The notes under the pieces: generated by a model
The model's input: only the letters and a program-made list of their open reading frames with translations
Database searches by the model: none
Told to the model about the DNA's origin: nothing
NCBI RefSeq assembly: GCF_001550135.1
Contig: NZ_LRUE01000015.1
Location: 1-64,000 of the forward strand
Direction: 5' to 3'
DNA length: 64,000 nucleotides
Origin: Pseudoalteromonas shioyasakiensis
GTDB lineage: Bacteria > Pseudomonadota > Gammaproteobacteria > Enterobacterales > Alteromonadaceae
In this document: positions 28,453-36,399 of the stretch, one piece after another
How positions within the stretch are numbered: the first letter of the stretch is position 1
How the letters are laid out: each line of letters begins with the position of its first letter
Translations under genes and position numbers: made by a program

Positions 28453-29178
28453 TCAATCTTTAAACCAACGATAAAGGCCAAACACAAACAACATGGCCGC
28501 AATGCCAGCCAAGGCTAATTGCCAAATTTTAAGGTCATTCAACTTTGTTAATTGAGGACCAACACTCTCATTTAAAGGAGTTGAAGCTTGTTTATTGGGT
28601 GCTTCGATTATCGGGCTATTTATTGCAACTTGGCTTGTGACTTTGTTTGTATTTATTTCTGTAATGGTTGGCTTTACTGTAATAACAATATCTTTATAGT
28701 CTGCTTTAGCTTTACCACTCCAAGCAGATTCAAATAGCGCCTTTTGCTCAGCTTTATTTTCGCTACACCATACAAAATCAGCTTGCTGAATATTCTTCGC
28801 TCTACAGCGATCAGGTAATTGATAAAATTGCCCCCAAGCATGGCGCTTTTTATCGTCATTATATGAATTTGAATACACCGTAGAGTTATGTACTTTGGTG
28901 TTTAAAAGTGCGGTAGGGTTCGAGCGATACGTATAATTACCGCCATTGCCAGAGCTTCTCTTTGGGTGTTTGCAGTGTCTCGCCAGCAGCGTAAAAAGCT
29001 CATCTAAACGTTGATTCCACCGTTCACCTTGCCTAGCCGTGTAGCTACGATTCATTCTTTTACGAATGCTCTCGCGCTCAGCCTCAATGTTATCGCAGCG
29101 ACTTTTTGAATATTGCTCTTCAGCAAGCGTGTTGAAACTCGCAAGCAAAGTAGCGAGTAATAAAATCCATTTATTCAT
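28453..29178 (-). CDS. Exported single-anchor protein, relative of 23196-23888
   Basis: This 241-residue protein has a signal peptide (MNKWILLLATLLASFNTLA), a Cys/Glu/Arg helical region (RCDNIEAERESIRKRM...ARHCKHPKR), then WGQFYQLPDRC and VWCSENKAEQ. A polar linker leads to one membrane segment near 216-234 and a short basic tail. The order of motifs matches the protein at 23196-23888 (CQSMQAERIEL, WERFYVMPPRC, SCLENKQ), so the two are judged paralogues. Function unknown. It separates the LysR gene from the SIR2 gene. Confidence 0.72.
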   Translation of the reverse strand: MNKWILLLATLLASFNTLAEEQYSKSRCDNIEAERESIRKRMNRSYTARQGERWNQRLDELFTLLARHCKHPKRSSGNGGNYTYRSNPTALLNTKVHNSTVYSNSYNDDKKRHAWGQFYQLPDRCRAKNIQQADFVWCSENKAEQKALFESAWSGKAKADYKDIVITVKPTITEINTNKVTSQVAINSPIIEAPNKQASTPLNESVGPQLTKLNDLKIWQLALAGIAAMLFVFGLYRWFKD

Positions 29179-29236
29179 AACATTACATCTGTGTAATTAT
29201 TTTGACCTTCAAAAAGCAACTAATTAAAATTTCGCT

Positions 29237-32200
29237 CTAGTACCTTACTGTAACATCACACCCTACTGGACCTTTTAGTGTAAACCCCAGATTAAAATGT
29301 ACTAATGAGCGATTAGTAACCTCCTCAAATTCGTCATCTCTAAAATAGCTCTTATGTGCAAAAACTGAAGCATTAAGGTCTGTTGAGTAAATGAAACAAA
29401 AACCTCCAGAAGAAAGATTCGTAACAGTTCCTTGATAAACGATTGGCTTACCTTCTGAGCCGTGCTGAATAGTCCTTACCTTTGATTTAAAATTTGGCGC
29501 TAACCTGAGAGACTTCAAATGAGCAAACATCTTTTCACCTTCACCTCGATCTCCGAAGATAAACTGTTGGCATGCATAATCAAATTGCGGATCTATATTA
29601 TTATCTCCAGGGCTAAAGCTTCGCTTCAGATGAGTGACAATTAATTCATGATTTTTAGACCTGTTTTCATTTATCAATAATTTAGCTAACTTGTAATGAG
29701 GCCTTTTGATAAATGGGGAATTATCAATACAAAGTTGTAAATATCTCATTGCCTCTTCTTTGTTATCATTTTTGAGATAAAAGTCAGCTAACCTAGAACA
29801 TAAAAACTCATTTCTTGGGTTTTTCTTAAACGCCTCTTTTAAAATTAATAAAGCGCTATCATGTCCTGATAAATAATTTTCCAACCTAGAGTTAAGAGTG
29901 AGTAAATGAGGATCATTTGGGAAGCTTTGCAGGCCATTAATCAATAACTCATCTATATCTTGTATTAAAGACTGAATAACCCTTTTATTAATATTTTCAA
30001 CATTCTCTAGGTTCTTTGTAGAATCTTCTAGTTCATCAAAAATAATCTCAATCAGAGCATGGTAAGCGTGAGAAGCTTTAGAGGATCCCAGTTGTTTTTC
30101 TAATATAGCTTTAGCTTCGGCTCTAAAGTTTCGAACTTCAATATTAGTGTTAGCCAAATTAGCCTTTTGCTTAAAAATTAAAGCCTTGGTATGTTGAACA
30201 GCTCTACTATCTGGATTTTCTTTTTCTGCTCTTTGTATCGCAGAAAAGGCAGCATTTATATCACACCCATGGTGGTTTAGCTCAAAAACCGCTTTTTGAT
30301 GATACAAGTAACCAATATTTGCGCCATCAACTTCAGCTGCTTCATAAATTTGATATACGAGACCTTTATCAGTAAAGCTCTCAGCGAGTCCTCTACCTCG
30401 TAGTAATTGTTGGAAGCAATCATTATCGCTCGAATAATCTAAATTCAAACTACCCACAATACGTAAGATTTGGTTTGCTTTATCATGAGGGTTTGATAGC
30501 GTTTGCTCAAAAACTATTTGAGAGATAATTTCATGCCTTGAAGTATACGCATAGTCTCTAGTGCGCGCATCATGGATAACCTTGATTACATGTTCTAAGG
30601 GCTTAAATAAACGCTCTTCAAATTGATGAAAACCTATCTCTGAAACTCTCGATATTAATCCTGCCCTTACGTTATATCCAAACCTATGTATACTACATAT
30701 ATCCAAGTACAATAATTGTGCTTCTCTTGAGTTTACCCTTCTATATTCATCTATAATTATTTCCTCAAAGGATCTACCAGAAGTAACTTCATGAAGTGCA
30801 ACTAACAACTGCCTTTCAGCAGACAACTTGAAAAAATTTCTAATATCTTTTGAACTTTTACCTTCCAAGAAGCCTAATGAGTTATTTGTTATTAATTTAT
30901 CTGTTAACTTACCTATCTCTCTTTCTGATAATGCCCCTAACTCATATTCTAGGTTAATATAGGGATCAATCTCTATACCACCAGAATTCCACTCATTACT
31001 TCTTGTCGTAGAGAATAGTGTTAGCTCTACTGAGTTCTTTCTACATAAATCTAATAGTTGTATTATTTCATTAGAATTTTTTAATATTTCATCGACAAAT
31101 AAAAATATCCTTTCCTTAGATATTTTATATAGTTCAATAATTAGCTCGCATCTAATAATACCGCTAGAGTCCAAATAAAAACTATTTTTATTTAATGTCT
31201 TACCGACTTCCCAAGCGAGCCTTTTTAAAGCAATCGTTTTTCCAGAACCTGCATACCCCTTTAACAAACATGTTTTTACACTTTTTGTTGAGTCGTTTAA
31301 TACAAATTCTAATATTATGTCATTTATAATATCTCTTTCAAAATCCAAAGATTGCTCAAATGCTCCCCAAGAATCATCAAGCCCTTTATAGAAGTGCTCA
31401 ATTTTAACACCTGAATAAATCATATTTTGATCTATCAACTGCAGCTCATTTTCAATATAAGCTTTTAAATCCTCAGATGCTTTTTCTTGCGTTACATTTA
31501 TACTCTCTAACCCTTTTATTTTTTTCCTTGATAGTTTCAAGAGCCTCTGATGTACAGGAATCTTAGAATCTATCGCATTCATAAACTCTTCAAAAGTGTT
31601 CTTGAATGAATCCATACGGTAGCCAGACCACATTCTCATTTCATATGTAGTTAAACCTGGATTTACAATCATGTATTTTGGTCGGCTTATACCTAAATCT
31701 GTTAAATCAAATAGAATTTGATGAATATTTGGATCGCTAATATCATAACCACAAAAAATAATAGGAAACTCCCTTCCCATCTCTTTTAAATGTGCAAAAA
31801 GTCTAGATCTGTTATTTTTATGTTTTGCATACTCTTCTGAAGTTAAAATTAATGGTACTTCACTATTCCTTACATCAGAAATACATCCATGAAGTTTAAA
31901 GTAGGGCAAAGAGTTTATATCTGATAAATGCTCTTGGAGCTTATCATCATCATGAGTTACTCTAACTAGTTTTTGCAAGCTATTTGAATTAGCTTCATAT
32001 GCCCTTTCAATAATCAAATCATAATTAGTTGTAAAAATAGCCTTCCATCGAAAGCAACTTATTAACTTGTGGAACTCTGCGGGTTTAGCGGGTTCAAATA
32101 TTTCTTTAATAAACTCTTGAACTGAAAAAATACCAACTTCATGTTTAGCGCACTCAGCTACTTTGACTAAAGAGTGGCTTTTTAGTTCACCACCTAGATA

Positions 32201-32347
32201 TTTTTCACATAATTTTAATTTAAGCTTATCACCTGAAATATAAGCGTTACCAACTTGATATTTGGCGCCAAACGATGCGCCAGCTCCAAGAAAAAGCACA
32301 GCATTCCCAGACTTAATTGAATTTAAAAAAGTTTCACTTATATCCAT
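29237..32347 (-). CDS. SIR2-STAND-helical-repeat protein with C-terminal cold-shock-like OB fold
   Basis: This 1036-residue protein is probably an antiphage effector. Residues 1-265 are a SIR2 domain: GAGAS at 21-25, TTNYD at 106-110, the catalytic-type His153 in KLHGC, and CGYDISDPN near 205. Residues about 325-600 are a P-loop NTPase of STAND type: Walker A GYAGSGKT at 364-371, Walker B FLFVDE near 412-417, and FSTTRSNEW as sensor. Residues about 640-950 are helical repeats, TPR-like near 830-910. Residues 969-1036 look like a cold-shock OB fold (GTVTNLSSGGFCFI, SVFAHKSYF, KGPVGCDVTV). SIR2-STAND proteins such as Avs5 use the SIR2 domain to destroy NAD+ once the sensor recognises phage; the cold-shock end is not one I know in them. 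It lies 92 bp after the HNH gene on the same strand. AAGGGA precedes the ATG. The gene looks more AT-rich than its surroundings (not counted). Confidence 0.9.
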   Translation of the reverse strand: MDISETFLNSIKSGNAVLFLGAGASFGAKYQVGNAYISGDKLKLKLCEKYLGGELKSHSLVKVAECAKHEVGIFSVQEFIKEIFEPAKPAEFHKLISCFRWKAIFTTNYDLIIERAYEANSNSLQKLVRVTHDDDKLQEHLSDINSLPYFKLHGCISDVRNSEVPLILTSEEYAKHKNNRSRLFAHLKEMGREFPIIFCGYDISDPNIHQILFDLTDLGISRPKYMIVNPGLTTYEMRMWSGYRMDSFKNTFEEFMNAIDSKIPVHQRLLKLSRKKIKGLESINVTQEKASEDLKAYIENELQLIDQNMIYSGVKIEHFYKGLDDSWGAFEQSLDFERDIINDIILEFVLNDSTKSVKTCLLKGYAGSGKTIALKRLAWEVGKTLNKNSFYLDSSGIIRCELIIELYKISKERIFLFVDEILKNSNEIIQLLDLCRKNSVELTLFSTTRSNEWNSGGIEIDPYINLEYELGALSEREIGKLTDKLITNNSLGFLEGKSSKDIRNFFKLSAERQLLVALHEVTSGRSFEEIIIDEYRRVNSREAQLLYLDICSIHRFGYNVRAGLISRVSEIGFHQFEERLFKPLEHVIKVIHDARTRDYAYTSRHEIISQIVFEQTLSNPHDKANQILRIVGSLNLDYSSDNDCFQQLLRGRGLAESFTDKGLVYQIYEAAEVDGANIGYLYHQKAVFELNHHGCDINAAFSAIQRAEKENPDSRAVQHTKALIFKQKANLANTNIEVRNFRAEAKAILEKQLGSSKASHAYHALIEIIFDELEDSTKNLENVENINKRVIQSLIQDIDELLINGLQSFPNDPHLLTLNSRLENYLSGHDSALLILKEAFKKNPRNEFLCSRLADFYLKNDNKEEAMRYLQLCIDNSPFIKRPHYKLAKLLINENRSKNHELIVTHLKRSFSPGDNNIDPQFDYACQQFIFGDRGEGEKMFAHLKSLRLAPNFKSKVRTIQHGSEGKPIVYQGTVTNLSSGGFCFIYSTDLNASVFAHKSYFRDDEFEEVTNRSLVHFNLGFTLKGPVGCDVTVRY

Positions 32348-32439
32348 ATTAATTATCCCTTACTAAACTTTCAAAATCGATTTTTAACTGATATAAAAAA
32401 TTACCAACTTTAGATTATAACCAAATACTAAATTTATTT

Positions 32440-33540
32440 TTAAATTATATATATTGCTTTTTCTTCCGCCACTAAATCAAGCTCATTATTTTGCTGTTGG
32501 TAAACAACACTTTCAGCAAATTCAAAACAATTTATGCCTGCCCATAATTTGGCGTTGTTAGCCTGTGCCACCTGGTAGGCCCAATCGCTTACTGAGCGTG
32601 ACTTTTCAGCATCACAATTAAAATAATCGCTTAACTCATTTGTTATATGCTGATTATGAACAACTAGGTTTTGCTCTTGCCAACGCTCGCGGTGCTCTTG
32701 CGCGGCTAAAAAGTCACGTTTACTGTTATTGCATTTACTATGAGCTGCCACAAAGTTGTGGCCGAGATCGTTGGCGTAACGCGTAAACGGAATAAAGTGA
32801 TCAACCTCAGTTTTGCTGTTTAGTGCCTTTTGACAATAAAAACAGTGACCACGTTGTAGTTCTATTAATACAGGTTTTGCTTTATTGAGTGCATTGCGAT
32901 CAAAGCCAAATAAAAAGTCATGAAGTTGGCTCTGTGGACCGATTAGCGCTTGGTTGTATTTAATACTTTGAATTTTTTGTAGCCATGCATTTTTAGCTAA
33001 GTACACAACTAAATCGTAAAAGCGTCTAAAGCAACTGGCAATACCTGCATTTAAGGTGATGTATTGCAGCCCTTTAACATGAGGGTATAAGAAGCACTCT
33101 TCCTTGCCATTTAACTTCTGTAATAACCATAGCGGTCCATCTTTAATGGTTTGTAACGTTGTTCTGCGTATGTTTCTCCAATCACTGCACTTTTTTAATT
33201 GGCTAACTGAATTAATGTTATTTAATTTTGCATCGTGCAGTGTGGTGATTATTTTGGCTTGTTTTTTGGAGTTGGTATTTTGTAAAAGAAGCTGGTCTCT
33301 ATTATTACCAATGGCACCAAATGGAGATGCTTGATGCCAATACAACGTAATAAACTTTTCGACTAATTCGTCAAAAGTTATTTGTAATTGCGCATTCGGA
33401 TCTAATTGCTGTTTCTCAATACTTATATCAGCTAACGCATGCAACAGGGCAAACTTATAAGTGGCACTGAAGTCCCCTTCCACCAGCATACGTTGAATAT
33501 ATGCGATAAAGTCGAGCTGTTGTTGCATAGCCATATCCAA
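32440..33540 (-). CDS. HNH endonuclease domain protein
   Basis: This 366-residue protein has a C-terminal HNH nuclease at about residues 225-285: CFYCQK (first zinc pair), EVDHFIPFTRYANDLGHNFV (HNH histidines), and HSKCNNSKRD (second half of the zinc knuckle and catalytic helix). The N-terminal 220 residues are helical and of no recognised family. The two cysteines plus the later cysteine suggest a structural zinc. It is followed 92 bp later by the SIR2-STAND gene on the same strand, so the two probably form one defence operon. Another in-frame ATG lies four codons in. Confidence 0.85.
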   Translation of the reverse strand: MDMAMQQQLDFIAYIQRMLVEGDFSATYKFALLHALADISIEKQQLDPNAQLQITFDELVEKFITLYWHQASPFGAIGNNRDQLLLQNTNSKKQAKIITTLHDAKLNNINSVSQLKKCSDWRNIRRTTLQTIKDGPLWLLQKLNGKEECFLYPHVKGLQYITLNAGIASCFRRFYDLVVYLAKNAWLQKIQSIKYNQALIGPQSQLHDFLFGFDRNALNKAKPVLIELQRGHCFYCQKALNSKTEVDHFIPFTRYANDLGHNFVAAHSKCNNSKRDFLAAQEHRERWQEQNLVVHNQHITNELSDYFNCDAEKSRSVSDWAYQVAQANNAKLWAGINCFEFAESVVYQQQNNELDLVAEEKAIYII

Positions 33541-33990
33541 ACTATGCCTTTACTGCAGACTTTGATAAAACGCTGAGTGCTTCTTTTAAGCGCATAAACT
33601 AAATCCTGTTACTGCGGCTTAAATGAATAAACCGCTCCATGGTTATTTCTTGATACTAAATGACGAGCCGTTAAGCCAGCATTAAGTTTAGGAACAATCT
33701 AGCATGAATAACCATGAAAAATATAGGTTTTTTCGATGAATGAAATAATAACTCTAATTTATTGAAGAGGATTTTAGTGCAGAAATGCACTGCAACGGGT
33801 TACAATCAATTTTCAAGTTTTGTTTTATCAGACTAAAGAACTATCTAAAACTTGAACTCTTTTTTATGATAACCACGTGTTATTGAGCTTTTAAGGATAT
33901 CAAGCTCTATGCAAATACCTAATATTGAATTTCATCTCCCGATTAGGCGGTTACTGGAAGCAGTAGCCACTTCAAACGTGGAGATAAAAT
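33541..33990. other. 450-bp intergenic region with hairpins and leader
   Basis: No gene is seen. A short perfect inverted repeat, AGTGCA GAAA TGCACT, lies at 33776-33791. The left part must hold the promoter of the HNH-SIR2 operon and the right part the promoter and structured leader of the 86-codon gene. There are no heptad tracts or REP-like palindromes, unlike most other large gaps in the window. Confidence 0.6.
33934..33985 (+). promoter_or_regulatory. Structured leader that can hide the ribosome site of the 86-codon gene
   Basis: ATCTCC (33934-33939) can pair with GGAGAT (33980-33985), which contains the GGAG ribosome site seven bases before the ATG at 33991. Inside it, GGTTACT (33949-33955) and AGTAGCC (33962-33968) form a seven-base-pair stem with loop GGAAGC. 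An alternative CCAC/GTGG pairing (33967-33970 with 33978-33981) is mutually exclusive with both. This arrangement suits a translational switch, an RNA element or a protein-binding site. It was found by eye; no energy was computed. Confidence 0.5.
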
Positions 33991-34251
33991 ATGAAAAAAT
34001 CGCGCTCATTAAGGCGTCATCATTACGCTAGATTAAAGAGTAAAGTTGTAAGCCAAACTTACTTTGGTCATAGCAAAAACGATTGGCGTTGTGCACTTGA
34101 AAACAAAATTGGTTTTTATGCTAACACTGCAAAGTGCACTTCTTCGGCACTTAGCTCAAACCCAAGAAACAATAAATGGAATTCAAAAAAACATCAATTA
34201 ACGCTGCAAGAACGCAGAAGTGAACTTGATACAAAAGAGTTTAATTACTAA
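33991..34251 (+). CDS. Small basic protein with RRHHYxRLK start
   Basis: This 86-residue protein is strongly basic at the N-terminus (MKKSRSLRRHHYARLKSK). It ends SNPRNNKW...LTLQERRSELD. It resembles small bacterial proteins that share the SLRRHH.RLK start, a CSC..CGNPR centre and a TxQE(R/K)R end. In this copy the central cysteines are mostly lost (AKCTSSALSSNPR). Function is unknown to me. The ribosome site GGAG lies inside a foldable leader, and a perfect terminator follows, so it is a genuine monocistronic unit. Annotation pipelines may miss it. Confidence 0.7.
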   Translation: MKKSRSLRRHHYARLKSKVVSQTYFGHSKNDWRCALENKIGFYANTAKCTSSALSSNPRNNKWNSKKHQLTLQERRSELDTKEFNY

Positions 34252-34256
34252 AGCTA

Positions 34257-34286
34257 AAAGGTCGGCAATTGCCGACCTTTTTTGTT
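34257..34286. terminator. Bidirectional terminator
   Basis: The perfect palindrome AAAGGTCGGCAA / TTGCCGACCTTT is followed by a T run. It lies between the 86-codon gene and the convergent methyltransferase gene. Confidence 0.9.
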
Positions 34287-34312
34287 ATTTGCGCTAGAGT
34301 TAAGCAGCCAAA

Positions 34313-34909
34313 CTACTTCATCGTTCTTCTATGCAGAATAGCGTTTAGCCATGTTTCTGTGGCGCGCTCTGGGCGTTGGTCGGCGCTTTGCCATGACTTG
34401 AGGATAAATAGGTCGGTGCCTTTAATAATGCTCTCAAGGGCTTGTTCGTTTAGGTCGGTAAATTCGCGACCGTTGTGTTCGCGCTCGCCGTCGCCGTATT
34501 TAAACGATACATACACGATGCCTTGTGGCTTTAATGCGCGGGCAAGGTTATTGAATGCGTCGGTTAAGTCGTTTTTTGCTACGTGAATAAGGCTCGCGCA
34601 GCACCAAATGCCGTCGTATTTGGCAACGTCGTTTAGCTCTAGAAAGCTGCTTACTGCTACGTATTGGTTTAAGTATTCTGACGCCAGCTTTGCCATCGCT
34701 GGGCTGATATCGAATGCATCTACGCTATAACCACGCTCTTTAAAGATGAAAGCATCGCGGCCAGAGCCACAACCGGCATCGAGTAAAGCACCTTTTTTTG
34801 GGATCAGCGGTAAGAATTCGTCGTAAAGTTCATTAAGGTCTACATCGAGTGTGGCATCAACAAATGCTTGCGCATTTTGGTTGTAGTATTCGACGGTTTT
34901 GGATGCCAT
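34313..34909 (-). CDS. Class I SAM-dependent methyltransferase
   Basis: This 198-residue cytosolic methyltransferase has the SAM-binding motif I LLDAGCGSGRDA (residues about 42-53), an acidic residue ending strand 2 (VDAFDIS), and motif WCCASLIHV in the position of the post-I strand. The short length suits a small-molecule methyltransferase. The substrate cannot be told. An AAGGAAG ribosome site precedes the ATG. It is a single gene with a shared terminator downstream. Confidence 0.87.
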   Translation of the reverse strand: MASKTVEYYNQNAQAFVDATLDVDLNELYDEFLPLIPKKGALLDAGCGSGRDAFIFKERGYSVDAFDISPAMAKLASEYLNQYVAVSSFLELNDVAKYDGIWCCASLIHVAKNDLTDAFNNLARALKPQGIVYVSFKYGDGEREHNGREFTDLNEQALESIIKGTDLFILKSWQSADQRPERATETWLNAILHRRTMK

Positions 34910-35029
34910 TTTACTTCCTTTATATTGGCAAGATTGCTTGGCGCTAAAATACCATTAAAGCTAGGTAACGCAAAGGATGAAATGTGATTTTAAATGCTAA
35001 AAATCAACGCTTTTAAAGTGGACATTAGA

Positions 35030-35110
35030 AGTTAGTTGGAGGGAGGAAGAAGGTAGTAGTTACGAGGTGCGAGGGACGAGGTGCGAGATACGAGGAACGA
35101 GATTTTATAC
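35030..35110. repeat. Short repeat tract upstream of the EAL gene
   Basis: A G/A-rich tract (GAGGTGC, GAGGGAC, GAGGTGC, GAGATAC, GAGGAAC, GAG) runs in seven-base steps and lies between the methyltransferase and EAL genes. No REP-like palindrome accompanies it. Confidence 0.75.
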
Positions 35111-35188
35111 TTTTAACTCAACAACATTGCACAATTGGCAATTTACTAGCACTATTATGTATTAAGTAGACTTAAGTCTGAGGTAAGC

Positions 35189-35959
35189 ATGCACGACAAG
35201 CAAACTCATTGCCAGCCAACAGGTTGTAATAACTGTAAAGACAAATTAGAACTTGGTTTTGATTTTACAATGGCTTTTCAGCCAATTATTGATTGCACCG
35301 ATAAACATATTTTTGGCTATGAGGCATTAGTTAGAGGGCCCAATAATGAGTCGGCTTATTCTGTTATCTCACAAGTGAACGATGAGAACCGTTATACCTT
35401 CGACCAGCTTTGTCGTATTAAAGCTATTTCGCTTGCAGCTAAGCTGAAGCTTGATTCTATTTTGAGTATTAACTTTTTACCTAACGCGATTTACAAGCCT
35501 GAGCGTTGTATTAGAACAACCCTTGAAGCTGCTAAACAATATGACTTTCCGGTAGAACAAATTATGTTTGAGTTTACCGAGGTTGAAAAGGTTGAAGACA
35601 GTACGCACATCAAACGTGTTGTTGAGTATTACCAATCACTCGGATTTATTACCGCAACCGACGACTTTGGCTCTGGGTATTCTGGTTTAAATTTATTGGC
35701 TGATTTTCAGAGCAATATTATTAAGCTCGATATGGAGCTGATACGCGATATTCACCTAAATAAAGCACGCCAAATCATAGTGAACCATTGTATTGCTATG
35801 TTTGAAGAGCTCAACATCACCGCCCTTGCCGAAGGCATTGAAACAGTTGAAGAGTATCAATGGTTACGCCAAGCCGGCGTAAGTTTAATGCAAGGGTATT
35901 TCTTCGCTCGCCCAGGGTTTGAAAGCCTGCCAGAAGTTGATTTTAGTAAGTTGGATTAA
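35189..35959 (+). CDS. EAL-domain cyclic-di-GMP phosphodiesterase
   Basis: This 256-residue stand-alone EAL protein has no membrane segment. All signature residues appear intact: Glu in YEALVRGP, Asn in SINFLPN, Glu in FEFTEVE, the Asp pair in TDDFGSGYSG, Lys in IIKLDMEL, Glu in LAEGIET, and Gln in MQGYFFARP. It is probably an active enzyme that opens cyclic-di-GMP to pGpG. The N-terminus has a cysteine cluster (HCQPTGCNNCKD, residues 7-18) ahead of the domain that could bind metal. The ribosome site GAGG is well placed. Confidence 0.92.
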   Translation: MHDKQTHCQPTGCNNCKDKLELGFDFTMAFQPIIDCTDKHIFGYEALVRGPNNESAYSVISQVNDENRYTFDQLCRIKAISLAAKLKLDSILSINFLPNAIYKPERCIRTTLEAAKQYDFPVEQIMFEFTEVEKVEDSTHIKRVVEYYQSLGFITATDDFGSGYSGLNLLADFQSNIIKLDMELIRDIHLNKARQIIVNHCIAMFEELNITALAEGIETVEEYQWLRQAGVSLMQGYFFARPGFESLPEVDFSKLD

Positions 35960-36396
35960 GTACGAGTAACGAGAATCGAGTTGCGACAAAACAAGAGCGG
36001 TCAGCTTTCAGCCGTAAGCTCTCAGACGCATGAAGACATTAGGTGCTAGGTTTTGGGCGCTAGGACGCGATGTAAAATCTCGAACCTCGCATCTCGCATC
36101 TCGCACCTTTCCCCTCGTAACTTGAGACTCGCTAACTTAAAACACTTCCCGGCTAAAGCCAGTCCTACGCGGGAAACATCAGGTTCTGGGTTCTAGGATC
36201 TAGGCACTAGGACGCGATGTTAAATCGCTGCTACAGACTCGAATCTCGCACCTCGTAACTTTACTCTTTCCCCTTGAAACTTGAAACTTATAACTCGTAC
36301 CTTGCTAACTTCTTCCAGTATTTAATCGTATTTGTATTATAAATTTTTATTTAGGATGCTAGGCTGAATATTCTTTAAGCATATTGAGAAAGGATA
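35960..36396. repeat. Repeat island 6
   Basis: This 437-bp gap has no gene. It begins with a G/A-rich tract. It contains GACGCGATG...ATCGCTGCTAC arms (one complete at about 36211-36234), the palindromic CCCGGCTAAAGCCAG element, and CTAGG heptads. C/T-rich heptads (CTCGCATCTCGCACC) follow up to about 36310. The last 85 bp look unique and probably carry the promoter of the hydrolase gene. Confidence 0.85.
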
Positions 36397-36399
36397 ATG

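Noticed and set aside
34313..34586. Plus-strand open frame of 105 codons overlapping the methyltransferase
   Set aside because: It is antisense to a well-supported methyltransferase with a clear SAM motif.
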